From the NCBI RefSeq assembly GCF_030687895.1, contig NZ_CP117452.1, positions 62,001 to 126,000 of the forward strand: a stretch of DNA of 64,000 nt, in the 5' to 3' direction. This DNA is from Pseudomonas sp. FP198. Lineage in GTDB: Bacteria > Pseudomonadota > Gammaproteobacteria > Pseudomonadales > Pseudomonadaceae. Below, piece after piece: positions 1-10,188 of this stretch. Below the pieces are notes generated by a model, which saw nothing but the letters and a program-made list of their open reading frames with translations, was not told where the DNA came from and searched no databases. The position numbers were made by a program, and so were the translations under genes. How positions within the stretch are numbered: the stretch's first letter is position 1; every line of letters starts with the position of its first letter.

Positions 1-52
1 TCTGTACGCATCAATGCCTTTCTCTAAAAACCGTAAACCTCAGCCAGCTCCC

Positions 53-1003
53 TCAAACCGCAATCGAAGGCAGCGGCAATCCTGTAAGCGACTCCGCACT
101 ATTGGCCTGTTCTTCCATCAGCCAATCCACAAACAGTTTGATCAGCACGCCCCGGCGCTTGCGCTGGGGCAAGACCACGTAATATCCCAACCGGGACAGT
201 ACCGTCTCAGCGATCGGGCGACACAGTAGTCCTTGCGCGAGCAAGTTATCCACAAGGTGCCGCCAACCTATAGCGACGCCCTGGCCGCCAATCGCCGCCT
301 GGATGAGCAAGGTGTAGTTGTCGAAGCGCAGTTGGCCCGGCGCCGGCGGCGAGGTGATGCCGAGTTCACGAAATACGCCGCTCCAGTCGAACCAGGCGCT
401 GCTGTTGCCGCCACGCAAATGCAGCAGCGGGAATTCCGCGAGGGCGTGGGCGGGCAGGGGTTGGGGGCGCTCCTTGAGCAGGAGAGGGCTGCATACAGGA
501 AAGACTTCTTCGCTGAAAAGCCAACGACTTTCGCCCTGTTTGAAGCGACCGTCGCCAAACAGCACCGCAACATCGATATCAGTGCGCAGCATGTTGTGGT
601 TGCGCTCACTGGTTACCAGGCTCACATCCACCTGCGGATTTGCCGCGTGGAACCGATGCAGTCGCGGCATCAGCCAATAGGCGGCGAAAGCGAAATCCGT
701 CGCGACTTGCAGCACTTCATGCTGGTGCTGGGCCGTGATCGCGTTCAGCCCCGCATCGATACTTTGTAAACCGGCCTGGACCTGCTCGAACAGGATTGCG
801 CCGGCCTCGGTCAGTTCGATGCCCCGATAAATGCGATCAAACAGGCGTGTGCCCAACTGCTCTTCCAGCCGTTTGATCTGCTGGCTGATGGCGGGTTGGG
901 TCGTGCCCAGTTCGATCGCTGCCGCAGTAAAACTTTGCTGGCGAGCCGCTGATTCGAAGGCGCGGAACAGATCCAGGGACAGGTCACCCAAGGCGTCATA
1001 CAT
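53..1003 (-). CDS. LysR-family regulator of choline sulfate use
   Basis: LysR-type transcriptional regulator of 316 residues, the normal family length. An N-terminal winged helix-turn-helix at about residues 9-68 includes the typical stretch TTQPAISQQIKRLEEQLG, and a periplasmic-binding-protein-like effector domain follows. It is divergent from the choline sulfatase gene, the usual arrangement for a LysR activator next to its target, so the likely inducer is choline sulfate or choline (inference from context). The start codon lies inside a perfect palindrome at 1002-1016, which suggests autoregulation. The GcvA/AmpR-like subgroup fits the sequence. The LysR call is firm; the exact inducer is not shown by the sequence. 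Confidence 0.9.
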   Translation of the reverse strand: MYDALGDLSLDLFRAFESAARQQSFTAAAIELGTTQPAISQQIKRLEEQLGTRLFDRIYRGIELTEAGAILFEQVQAGLQSIDAGLNAITAQHQHEVLQVATDFAFAAYWLMPRLHRFHAANPQVDVSLVTSERNHNMLRTDIDVAVLFGDGRFKQGESRWLFSEEVFPVCSPLLLKERPQPLPAHALAEFPLLHLRGGNSSAWFDWSGVFRELGITSPPAPGQLRFDNYTLLIQAAIGGQGVAIGWRHLVDNLLAQGLLCRPIAETVLSRLGYYVVLPQRKRRGVLIKLFVDWLMEEQANSAESLTGLPLPSIAV

Positions 1004-1016
1004 AAGCTCAGCTTAT
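1002..1016. promoter_or_regulatory. LysR-type operator palindrome (ATAAGCTCAGCTTAT)
   Basis: A perfect 7-1-7 palindrome overlaps the start codon of the LysR gene and lies about 100 bases upstream of betC. It contains the T-N11-A pattern typical of LysR binding sites. Its place between divergent regulator and target genes supports a role as the regulator's binding site. Binding itself is inferred. Confidence 0.5.
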
Positions 1017-1117
1017 CCTAGTCATTATCTTGCATGGGCTTTACCCCAACCAGCATGGGCTACATGCTCGTTCGCAGCAATATCGCATAACCGTCCACTA
1101 TGGAATGCCGCGAATAC

Positions 1118-2626
1118 ATGAAGCGCAAGAACATTCTTTTCATCATGGCCGATCAGATGGCCGCGCCAATGTTGCCGATCTACGGTCCGTCACCCATCAA
1201 GCTGCCCAACTTGTCACGCCTGGCCGACCAGGGCGTGGTATTCGATGCCGCGTACTGCAACAGCCCGCTCTGTGCGCCGTCACGCTTTACACTGGTGAGC
1301 GGTCAGTTGCCGAGCAAGATCGGCGCCTATGACAACGCGGCGGATTTTCCGGCGGACGTTCCGACTTATGCCCATTACCTGCGCCGTCTCGGCTATCGCA
1401 CGGCGTTGTCCGGCAAGATGCATTTTTGCGGGCCGGACCAGTTGCACGGTTACGAAGAGCGCCTGACCAGCGACATCTATCCGGCGGACTACGGCTGGGC
1501 TGTGAACTGGGACGAGCCGGATGTGCGGCCGAGCTGGTATCACAACATGTCGTCGGTGTTGCAGGCCGGACCGTGCGTGCGCACCAATCAGCTGGATTTT
1601 GATGAAGAGGTGGTGTTCAAGGCGCAGCAGTACCTGTTCGACCACATCCGCGAGGACGGCGACCAGCCGTTTTGCCTCACCGTATCCATGACACACCCAC
1701 ACGATCCGTACACGATTCCCAAAAAATTCTGGGATCTGTATGACGACAAAGACATCCCGCTGCCCTACACCCCGGACCAGACAGAGCTTGATCCACATTC
1801 CCAACGCCTGTTGAAAGTCTATGATCTGTGGGGCAAGCCGCTGCCTGTGGATAAGATCCGTGATGCTCGCCGCGCCTACTTCGGCGCATGCAGCTACATC
1901 GACAGCAATGTCGGCAAGTTGCTGCAGACGTTGGAAGACACCGGGTTGCTCGACGACACCATCATCGTGTTCTCTGGCGATCACGGAGACATGCTTGGCG
2001 AAAAAGGCCTCTGGTACAAAATGCACTGGTTTGAAATGGCCGCCCGCGTGCCGCTGCTGATCAGCGCCCCAGGCCAGTTTGCCAGCGGCCGCGTCAGCGC
2101 GGCGGTGTCCACCGCCGACCTGCTGCCGACCCTGGTCGAACTGGCCGGCGGCACGCTGGAGGCAGGTTTGCCGCTGGATGGACGTTCGCTGGTTCCGCAT
2201 CTGCAAGGGCAGGGCGGGCACGATGAAGTCTTCGGTGAGTACATGGCCGAAGGCACCGTCAGCCCGCTGATGATGATCCGTCGCGGCCCGTGGAAATTCA
2301 TCTACAGCGAAGATGACCCATGCCTGTTGTTCGACCTGCGCAATGATCCCCAGGAGGTTGCGGATCTCAGCCAGTCGCCCGAGCATCAGGCGCTGTTCAA
2401 CGATTTTCTCGCCGAAGCTCGGGCCAAATGGGATATTCCAACCATTCATCAACAGGTGCTCGCCAGCCAGCGACGCCGTCGTTTCGTTGCCCAGGCGCTG
2501 ACCCTGGGCAAACTCAAGAGCTGGGATCACCAGCCGCTGGTCGATGCCAGCCAGCAATACATGCGCAACCACATCGACCTCGATGATCTGGAGCGCAAGG
2601 CCCGTTATCCACAACCCTGCCAATAG
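1118..2626 (+). CDS. betC: choline-sulfatase
   Basis: Type I sulfatase that hydrolyses choline-O-sulfate to choline and sulfate, supplying carbon, nitrogen, sulfur or a glycine betaine precursor. The Cys-x-Pro-Ser-Arg signature (LCAPSR, Cys52) is the site converted to formylglycine, and early metal-binding residues (MADQM) and the later SGDHGDMLGEKG block fit the alkaline-phosphatase fold. The protein is 502 residues from the chosen ATG. An ATG 18 bases upstream would add six residues (MECREY), but the family normally begins at MKRKN. The C-terminal part matches the choline-sulfatase C-terminal extension. It is followed after 23 bases by choX, so the two are probably co-transcribed. Confidence 0.95.
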   Translation: MKRKNILFIMADQMAAPMLPIYGPSPIKLPNLSRLADQGVVFDAAYCNSPLCAPSRFTLVSGQLPSKIGAYDNAADFPADVPTYAHYLRRLGYRTALSGKMHFCGPDQLHGYEERLTSDIYPADYGWAVNWDEPDVRPSWYHNMSSVLQAGPCVRTNQLDFDEEVVFKAQQYLFDHIREDGDQPFCLTVSMTHPHDPYTIPKKFWDLYDDKDIPLPYTPDQTELDPHSQRLLKVYDLWGKPLPVDKIRDARRAYFGACSYIDSNVGKLLQTLEDTGLLDDTIIVFSGDHGDMLGEKGLWYKMHWFEMAARVPLLISAPGQFASGRVSAAVSTADLLPTLVELAGGTLEAGLPLDGRSLVPHLQGQGGHDEVFGEYMAEGTVSPLMMIRRGPWKFIYSEDDPCLLFDLRNDPQEVADLSQSPEHQALFNDFLAEARAKWDIPTIHQQVLASQRRRRFVAQALTLGKLKSWDHQPLVDASQQYMRNHIDLDDLERKARYPQPCQ

Positions 2627-2649
2627 ACCAATAACGTAAGGGGAAGCGC

Positions 2650-3570
2650 ATGCAAAAGTTATCCACAGTACTGACCGCCGGGCTGTTGGCGTTGAGCAGT
2701 GTTTCGGCGTGGGCCGAGCAGAGTTGCGAGACCGTGAAGATGGCCGATCCGGGCTGGAGCGATATCGCCGCGACCAACGCCATCACCGGTTTCCTGCTTG
2801 AGGGCATGGGCTACAAGGCCAAGGTCGACACCTTGGCGGTACCGATCACGTTCGGTGGCCTGAAGGATGGCCAGGTTGATGTTTTTCTGGGTAACTGGAT
2901 GCCGGCGCAACAGGGGTTCTATGACAAGTTCGTCGCCAATGGCGATGTCACGCAATTGGCGAAGAACCTGGACGGCACCGAGTTTACCCTGGCGGTGCCG
3001 GACTACGTCTGGGACGCCGGTGTGCATAACTTTGCCGACTTGAACAAGTTCGCCGATAAATTCGACAAGAAAATCTACGGCATCGGCTCCGGGGCTCCGG
3101 CGAACCTTTCGCTGAAAGAAATCATCAAGACCAACGATTTCGGCATGGGCGAATGGAAACTGGTGGAGTCCAGCGAGCAGGCAATGCTGGCGGAAGTCTC
3201 CCGGGCCGTGAAGAAGCAGAAATTCGTGACGTTCCTCGGCTGGACCCCGCACCCGATGAACGTGCAGCTGAAAATGCATTACCTCAAGGGCGGCGAGAAA
3301 TACTTTGGCGATACCGGCAGCGTGTACACGCTGACGCGCAAGGGTTATGCACAGGCCTGCCCGAACGTTGGGAAGCTGCTGACCAACCTGAGCTTCACCC
3401 AGGAAATGGAAAACAGCATCATGGCCGAAGTGGTGAACAAGAAGGTCAGCAACGCCGAAGCGGCCAAGGCCTGGATCAAGGCCAACCCGGCGGTGCTGGA
3501 CAAATGGCTGGACGGCGTGAAGACGGTGGATGGCAAGGACGCGCTGGCGGCGGTCAAGGCCAAGCTCTAG
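2650..3570 (+). CDS. choX: choline ABC transporter substrate-binding protein
   Basis: Periplasmic binding protein of the ProX/OpuAC-like family, 306 residues, with a signal peptide of about 22 residues ending in AWA. Aromatic residues in stretches such as ADPGWSD and LGNWMPAQ fit the aromatic cage that binds the trimethylammonium group. It delivers choline to an ABC importer whose permease and ATPase genes are not in this window, so it either uses a transporter encoded elsewhere or works as an extra binding protein. Its place just behind betC suggests it scavenges the choline released from choline sulfate. A good ribosome binding site (AAGGGGAAG) precedes the ATG. Confidence 0.9.
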   Translation: MQKLSTVLTAGLLALSSVSAWAEQSCETVKMADPGWSDIAATNAITGFLLEGMGYKAKVDTLAVPITFGGLKDGQVDVFLGNWMPAQQGFYDKFVANGDVTQLAKNLDGTEFTLAVPDYVWDAGVHNFADLNKFADKFDKKIYGIGSGAPANLSLKEIIKTNDFGMGEWKLVESSEQAMLAEVSRAVKKQKFVTFLGWTPHPMNVQLKMHYLKGGEKYFGDTGSVYTLTRKGYAQACPNVGKLLTNLSFTQEMENSIMAEVVNKKVSNAEAAKAWIKANPAVLDKWLDGVKTVDGKDALAAVKAKL

Positions 3571-3594
3571 GCATAATGGTGTGGGAGCGGCTCT

Positions 3595-3723
3595 TGTGGC
3601 GAGGGGATTTATCCCCGCTGGGTTGCGAAGCGACCCCATGTATCGCCTCGGTGTGTCAGGACAATGGTGTTGAACTGTCCGGGGTCGCTCCGCAACCCAG
3701 CGGGGATAAATCCCCTCGCCACA
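3595..3723. repeat. paired inverted REP (BIME-like) element
   Basis: Two 43-base arms (3595-3637 and 3681-3723) are reverse complements with one mismatch. Each carries a GTGGCGAGGGGATTTATCCC-type REP core. They lie between choX and the SulP gene and can form a long cruciform or hairpin that may end or stabilise the betC-choX transcript. Confidence 0.85.
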
Positions 3724-3780
3724 GGGAGAACGGTGCCTTGTCCTGATACCCTTGCTTCCAAACCCCATCTTTGAGGCTCC

Positions 3781-5349
3781 ATGGCAATCCCCACGCGCCA
3801 TTCGCTGTTTCCGTTCCTCAGCTGGCTGCCCCGGCAGACCCGCGCCAGCGTCGGCCGTGACCTGATCGTCGGCCTCAGCGGCGCGATTCTCGCGTTACCG
3901 CAGTCCATTGCCTACGCACTGATTGCCGGCCTGCCGCCGGAATACGGCTTGTACGCGGCAATCGTGCCGGTGCTGATCGCCTGCCTGTGGGGATCGTCCT
4001 GGCATTTGATCTGCGGTCCTACGGCGGCAATCTCCATCGTCCTCTACGCCACTGTCAGTCCTCTGGCCGTACCGGCGACTCAGGACTACATCACTTTGAT
4101 CCTGCTGTTGACGGTGCTGGCGGGTATTTTCCAATGGCTGCTGGGATTGTTGCGTTTCGGTGCACTGGTCAATTTTGTCTCACACTCGGTCGTACTCGGC
4201 TTCACCCTGGGCGCGGCGGTAGTGATTGCGCTGGGGCAGTTGCCGAATCTGCTGGGCCTGGACTTGCCGAACGAAGCCACGGCCCTGAAGGGCCTGCTGA
4301 TGCTGGCCAGTCACATCGGCGCGGTGGACAAGCCTTCAATGTTGTTGGGATTGGCGACACTGGTGGTCGGGGTGGTGCTCAAGCGCTTGCTGCCGCGCTG
4401 GCCGAGTCTGCTGATCACCCTCGTGATCGCCAGCCTGGTGGTCTGGTCCTGGCCCGGAATGTTCGGGCATGTGGCACTGGTCAGCGCCTTCGTCGGACGC
4501 CTGCCGCCGCTTACGCCGCTGCCCCTGGACCTGGAGTTGATCTTGCGTCTGCTGCCCGGTGCGGTTGCGGTGGGCATGCTCGGGCTGGTGACCAGCCTGT
4601 CCATCGCCCGCTCGTTGTCGGTCCGTTCCGGGCAACTGCTTGATGCGAATCAGGAGGTCCGGGCGCAGGGGCTTTCCAATATCGTCGGAGGATTTTTCGC
4701 CGGATCGCTGTCAGCCGGCTCCTTTACCCGTTCCGGTCTCAGTTATGAAGCGGGTGCCTGTTCGCCCTTGGCCGGAGTGTTTTCGGCATTGTGGGTGGCG
4801 CTGTTCGCGGTTACCGGCGCGACACTGATCGCGCACATCCCCATTCCCGCCATGGCCGGCAGTATTTTGCTGATCGCCTGGGGCCTGGTGGACCATCGGG
4901 GTATCCGGGCGCTGTACCGCGTGAGTCGTTCCGAATTCCTGGTGATGGGGCTGACCTGCCTGGCCACGCTGCTGCTTGAACTGCAAACGGCTATCTACGC
5001 TGGCGTGTTGGCTTCGCTGTTTTTCTATCTCAAGCGCACTTCGCAACCGCGGGTGCAGCATTTCCGGGAAGGTGAGGCGGACGTCTTGCGGGTGGGCGGC
5101 TCGATCTTTTTCGGCGCCAGCCATTATTTGCAAGTGCGCCTGCAACGCATGCCCGCCCAGCAGGTGATCATCGATGCCCAGCAGATCAACTTCATCGACT
5201 ATTCCGGCGTCGAAATGCTCCACCAGGAAGCCCGGCGCCTGCGCGGCCAAGGGCGTAGCTTGACCTTGCGCGGGGCAAGGCCACCGGTGGTGGAGGAATT
5301 GCTGAAGCTGGAAGGACCGGAGAAATGCCCGATCCTCTTCAGGGATTGA
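3781..5349 (+). CDS. SulP (SLC26) family anion permease with STAS domain
   Basis: Inner-membrane transporter of 522 residues. About the first 400 are hydrophobic segments of the sulfate-transporter fold, including the characteristic [20 protein letters not shown] stretch near residue 37, and the C-terminus (about 425-515) is a STAS domain. It lies downstream of betC and choX on the same strand, separated by a REP pair. A role in sulfate or intact choline-sulfate movement is suggested by context only. Its 3' end overlaps the convergent aroE gene by 11 bases. Family assignment is strong; substrate is unknown. A second SulP gene at 33987-35516 belongs to a different, carbonic-anhydrase-linked context. 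Confidence 0.88.
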   Translation: MAIPTRHSLFPFLSWLPRQTRASVGRDLIVGLSGAILALPQSIAYALIAGLPPEYGLYAAIVPVLIACLWGSSWHLICGPTAAISIVLYATVSPLAVPATQDYITLILLLTVLAGIFQWLLGLLRFGALVNFVSHSVVLGFTLGAAVVIALGQLPNLLGLDLPNEATALKGLLMLASHIGAVDKPSMLLGLATLVVGVVLKRLLPRWPSLLITLVIASLVVWSWPGMFGHVALVSAFVGRLPPLTPLPLDLELILRLLPGAVAVGMLGLVTSLSIARSLSVRSGQLLDANQEVRAQGLSNIVGGFFAGSLSAGSFTRSGLSYEAGACSPLAGVFSALWVALFAVTGATLIAHIPIPAMAGSILLIAWGLVDHRGIRALYRVSRSEFLVMGLTCLATLLLELQTAIYAGVLASLFFYLKRTSQPRVQHFREGEADVLRVGGSIFFGASHYLQVRLQRMPAQQVIIDAQQINFIDYSGVEMLHQEARRLRGQGRSLTLRGARPPVVEELLKLEGPEKCPILFRD

Positions 5350-6170
5350 TCGCAGCGAGCTCACGGCGCAACTCTGCCAGCACCGGGGCGGTGTCCGGAC
5401 GTACGCCACGCCACAGGAAAAACGCTTCGCCCGCCTGTTCGGCGAGCATGCCCAGGCCATCCATCACCACGGCCGCGCCGTGTTCTTCGGCCCAGCGGCA
5501 GAATGACGTCGGCTCCTTGCCATACATCATGTCGTAGCAGAACGTCTTGCCCGGCTCGATCAGACTTGCGGCGATCGGCGGTACATCGCCTGACAGGCTG
5601 GCGGACGTGGCATTGATGATCAGGTCCACCGGCTCGCGCAACCAGTCGAAACCGCTGGCCGAGACCGGACCCAGGTCGGCGAACAGCTCAGCCAGCAATT
5701 CAGCTTTTTCCACCGTGCGATTGGCGACGATCAGCGATGACGGCGCTTCGGCCAGCAAGGGTTCCAGGGCGCCCCGTACCGCGCCGCCCGGCGCCCAGCA
5801 GCAGGATGCGCTTGCCCTTGAGGCTGAACCCGGCGTTGACGGTCAGGTCCCGAACGAGTCCGGCGCCGTCGGTGTTGTCGCCCAGCAGGCGACCGTCGGC
5901 CTGTTTGCTCAAGGTGTTGACCGCCCCGGCCCGTTGCGCCCGTTCGGTCAGGCTGTCAGCCAGGCGAAAGGCGTCCTCCTTGAACGGCACGGTGACATTT
6001 GCCCCACGCCCCTCACGGAAAAATTCCCGGGCGCAAGCGGCGAAGTCCTCCAGCGGCGCCAGCAGCGTGGTGTAGTCCAACGCTTGCCCGGTCTGCTCGG
6101 CAAACAGGCGATGGATCAACGGCGACTTGCTGTGGCCGATCGGGTTACCCATTACAACGTAGCGATCCAT
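5339..6170 (-). pseudogene. aroE: shikimate dehydrogenase, interrupted by a +1 frameshift
   Basis: AroE reduces 3-dehydroshikimate to shikimate with NADPH. The N-terminal half reads normally (start [17 protein letters not shown], then [10 protein letters not shown] and NTDGAG) until the dinucleotide-binding loop, where GAGG becomes GAGRRGTG. Removing one base from the CCC run at 5787-5789 (GGG on the coding strand) restores [11 protein letters not shown] and joins it to the intact C-terminal frame, which ends at 5339. The repaired protein has the usual length of about 276 residues. aroE is normally needed for aromatic amino acid synthesis, so either this is a consensus error or another shikimate dehydrogenase exists elsewhere. 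It sits 14 bases downstream of hemF, as in other Pseudomonas. Confidence 0.88.
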
Positions 6171-6184
6171 GGACCTTTCCCCGT

Positions 6185-7228
<1,044 letters not shown>

Positions 7229-7259
7229 TTAGTAAAGTCACGATAAGGAGAGAGCGAAG

Positions 7260-8238
7260 ATGGCCAAACGTATCCAGTTCAGCGCCCACGGCGGCCCGGA
7301 CGTGCTTGAGTACGTCGAATACCAGCCGGCCGAGCCCGGTCCGCAGCAGGTTCGCGTCAGCAACAAGGCGATCGGCCTGAACTTCATCGACACCTATTAT
7401 CGCAGCGGGCTTTACCCGCCACCGGCGCTGCCATCGGGACTCGGTGCCGAGGGTGCCGGCGTGGTCGAGGCCGTCGGCGCGGACGTCACGCGCTTCAAGG
7501 TCGGTGACCGCGTGGCCTATGGCAGCGGTCCGCTGGGGGCCTACAGCGATGTGCATGTGTTGCCCGAGGCCAATCTAGTCCACTTGCCCGAATCCATCAG
7601 TTTCGAACAGGCCGCCGGGGTGATGCTCAAGGGCCTGACCGTGCAATACCTGCTGCGCCAGACCTACGAGCTCAAAGGCGGCGAAACCATCCTGTTCCAT
7701 GCCGCCGCCGGTGGCGTGGGCTCGCTGGCCTGCCAATGGGCCAAGGCCCTGGGCGTGAAGCTGATCGGCACCGTCAGCTCGGCGGAAAAAGCCGCTATCG
7801 CAAAAAACCACGGCGCCTGGGAAGTGATCGACTACAGCAAGGAAAACGTCGTACAGCGTGTACTGGAATTGACTGACGGCAAGAAAGTCCCGGTGGTGTA
7901 CGACGGCGTCGGCAAGGACACCTGGCTGACCTCCCTGGATTGCACGGCTCCCCGTGGCCTGGTGGTGAGCTTCGGCAATGCATCCGGCGCGGTGGAGGGG
8001 GTGAACCTGGGGGATCCTCTCGGCCAAGGGCTCGCTGTACGTCACCCGCCCGACTCTGGCGACCTACGCCAACAACGCGGAAAACCTCCAGCAGATGGCC
8101 GATGAGCTCTTCGCCATGATCGCCGGCGGCAAGCTTACCGTGGATATCAACCAGCGTTATCCGCTGGCGGAAGCGGCCAAGGCGCATACCGAGTTGTCGG
8201 CGCGGCGGACGACGGGGTCGACCATTCTGCTGCCTTGA
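7260..8238 (+). pseudogene. qor: NADPH:quinone reductase (Qor), frameshifted near the 3' end
   Basis: Medium-chain dehydrogenase/reductase family quinone oxidoreductase that reduces quinones with NADPH. Residues 1-250 read normally, with the Rossmann motif HAAAGGVGSLACQWAKALG near residue 145. In the run of five G at 8009-8013 one extra G shifts the frame, and the frame then stops early at 8105. With four G the sequence continues as GVNLGILSAKGSLYVTRPTL and ends at 8238 with the expected TTGSTILLP tail, giving a protein of about 325 residues, the family length. It is divergent from hemF. A homopolymer consensus error is as plausible as true inactivation. Confidence 0.88.
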
Positions 8239-8266
8239 GATTGATACCCAAAGGTTTGCGCAAAAC

Positions 8267-8358
8267 CTGTGGGAGCGAGCTTGCTCGCGATAGCGGTGGA
8301 CCAGCCAACATCAATGCCAGCTGACCTGACGCCTTCGCGAGCAAGCTCGCTCCCACAG
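8267..8358. repeat. paired REP element (GTGGGAGCGAGCTTGCTCGC class)
   Basis: Two inverted copies of a 24-base REP (8267-8290 and 8335-8358) lie between the convergent qor and tsaC genes. Such pairs occur at gene ends in Pseudomonas and may act as bidirectional transcript ends or mRNA stabilisers. Confidence 0.85.
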
Positions 8359-8393
8359 TGGTTTTATGCAAGATGCAGAATGTGTGGGCGGAA

Positions 8394-8951
8394 TCAGTCC
8401 GGCCGCACCACCTTGCCGGTCGCCAGGTCACGGATCACGCTCGGGTTCCGGCGCCCGCCCAGGTTGCCACCCAGCACCAGGTCGATCTGCCCACGGAAAT
8501 ACTGCTCCACGCGGATCCGCGTACGTGCCGCCGGGCGCCCCTGGGGGTTGGCCGAGGTGGAGACAAGCGGGCCGACCAGCGAACACAGGTCGCGCACGAT
8601 CGGATGATCGCTGACCCTTAGCGCGACGGTGTCGTGCACGCCGGTGATCCATTCCGGCAACAGGTTCTGGTGCGGGACCAGCCAGGTGTTCGGCCCAGGC
8701 CAGGTGCTGGCCATGCGATCCATCCAGGTCTCGGGGAAATCCTCGAACAGGAAATCGAACTGGTGGATGTTGTCGGCCACCAGTATCAGTCCCTTGTCGG
8801 GCAGTCGGGACTTGATCGCCAACAGGCGCTCCACCGCATCTTCGTTCCACGGGTCGCAACCCAGGCCCCAGACCGCTTCGGTTGGATAGGCAATCACCGC
8901 CCCGGCGCGAATTTCTCGCGCGGCTTGTTGCACACGCCAACTGTTGACCAT
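8394..8951 (-). CDS. tsaC: threonylcarbamoyl-AMP synthase (YrdC/TsaC)
   Basis: Enzyme that makes threonylcarbamoyl-AMP from threonine, bicarbonate and ATP, the first step of the t6A37 modification of ANN-decoding tRNAs. The 185-residue protein has the YrdC fold: [14 protein letters not shown] near the N-terminus, the [13 protein letters not shown] nucleotide-binding block, [11 protein letters not shown], and [12 protein letters not shown] near the C-terminus. The start [10 protein letters not shown] was chosen over an ATG seven codons upstream because the family begins there. It lies next to dprA, the standard Pseudomonas order. Confidence 0.94.
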   Translation of the reverse strand: MVNSWRVQQAAREIRAGAVIAYPTEAVWGLGCDPWNEDAVERLLAIKSRLPDKGLILVADNIHQFDFLFEDFPETWMDRMASTWPGPNTWLVPHQNLLPEWITGVHDTVALRVSDHPIVRDLCSLVGPLVSTSANPQGRPAARTRIRVEQYFRGQIDLVLGGNLGGRRNPSVIRDLATGKVVRPD

Positions 8952-9011
8952 GAAAGATTCTCCGCAACGCAAATAAGGCTGTGCGCAGTTTACCGATCTT
9001 CCCCATAAAAC

Positions 9012-10107
9012 CTAGCGAGCAAACCAGCGTCCATGCTCGCATGCTGCCCTTCCGTCCATTTCCAGGTCGGTCAGTGCCGCCAGGACCTTGGACAAGCCCC
9101 AGCCGCTGGCGTCGGCCAGTGCTTCGCTGGTCTGCGGCGCGGCGTGCAGCAGGCGCAACAGCGGATGCGTCACGGGGACAGGTTCGGCGGTGAAGGGTAA
9201 GCGTTGCCAACCGCGTAGCGCTTCGAGGATGTGCTCCACGGTTTCCACCAGCGCCGCGCCATCACGGATCAGTTGATGGCAACCCCGGGCGCCGGGATGG
9301 TGAATCGACCCCGGAATGGCATACACCTCACGGCCCTGTTCCGCCGCCAGGCGCGCGGTGATCAGTGAGCCACTGGCGACGCTGGCCTCGACCACCAGCA
9401 CGCCAAGGGACAAACCGCTGATAATCCGATTGCGGCGCGGGAAGTTGCTGGCGTGGGGTGGCGCGTCCAGGGGGAACTCCGACAGCACCGCGCTGCCCTG
9501 GGCGATCATCGCTTCTGCCAGCCGCCGATTGCGCTGTGGATAAAAATTTTCCAGGCCCGTGCCCAGCACACCGATTGTCTGCCCGCCGACATCCAGCGCA
9601 GCTTGATGCGCGGCCGCGTCGATACCCAAGGCCAGACCGCTGGTGATGACAAATCCGGCCCCGGCCAGGCTCCGGGAAAATGCCGCCGCCGTGTCCATGC
9701 CGGGACGCGAGGCGCGACGACTGCCGACCATCGCCAGTTGCGGCTTTTCCAGAATCGAGGTGTCGCCGGCAACGAACAGAAGCGGCGGTGCGTCGCAGAT
9801 CTGCGCCAGCAGCGCCGGGTAGTCGGGCTGGTCCCGCATCAATAGACAGTGGGCCGAACCCTCTAGCCAGGCTAATGCACGGGCCGCGCCATCACGTATT
9901 TCCGGCGCGCGTCGGGCCTCGGCGCACTGCGCCGGCAACCCCAGCGCTCGCCATGCGCTGGCCGGGGCGCTGATGGCCTTTGGAGGCCGAGCCGAAGGCT
10001 TCCATGAGGGTCATGAAACGTTTGGGTCCCAGTTCCGGCAAGCGATGCAAGCGCAGACGGGCCTCCAGTTCCGCAGGCGGAACCGAAGCGGATTCAGGCA
10101 ATGGCAT
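9012..10107 (-). pseudogene. dprA: DNA processing protein DprA, interrupted by a +1 frameshift
   Basis: DprA binds incoming single-stranded DNA and loads RecA during natural transformation. The N-terminal helical part (MPLPESASVPPAELEARL to EAFGSASK) is in one frame. The rest, with the Rossmann-like motif GSRRASRPG and a C-terminal winged-helix part, is in another. One extra base in the TTT run at 9979-9981 (AAA on the coding strand) accounts for the break; removing it gives SASKAISAPASAWRALGLPA and a protein of about 364 residues, normal for the family. The downstream frame alone (from 9938) would still encode most of the Rossmann domain. dprA is not essential, so real loss is possible here. 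Confidence 0.85.
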
Positions 10108-10188
10108 GTGATCAATCCTTGATCGTCATAAGCCCCGTGCGAACGGGAACAAGTTGTGGATAACTCTGTTGGTAACTTGTGAGACCCG

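Noticed and set aside
1280..2623. A 447-codon minus-strand open frame inside betC
   Set aside because: Antisense to the clear sulfatase gene.
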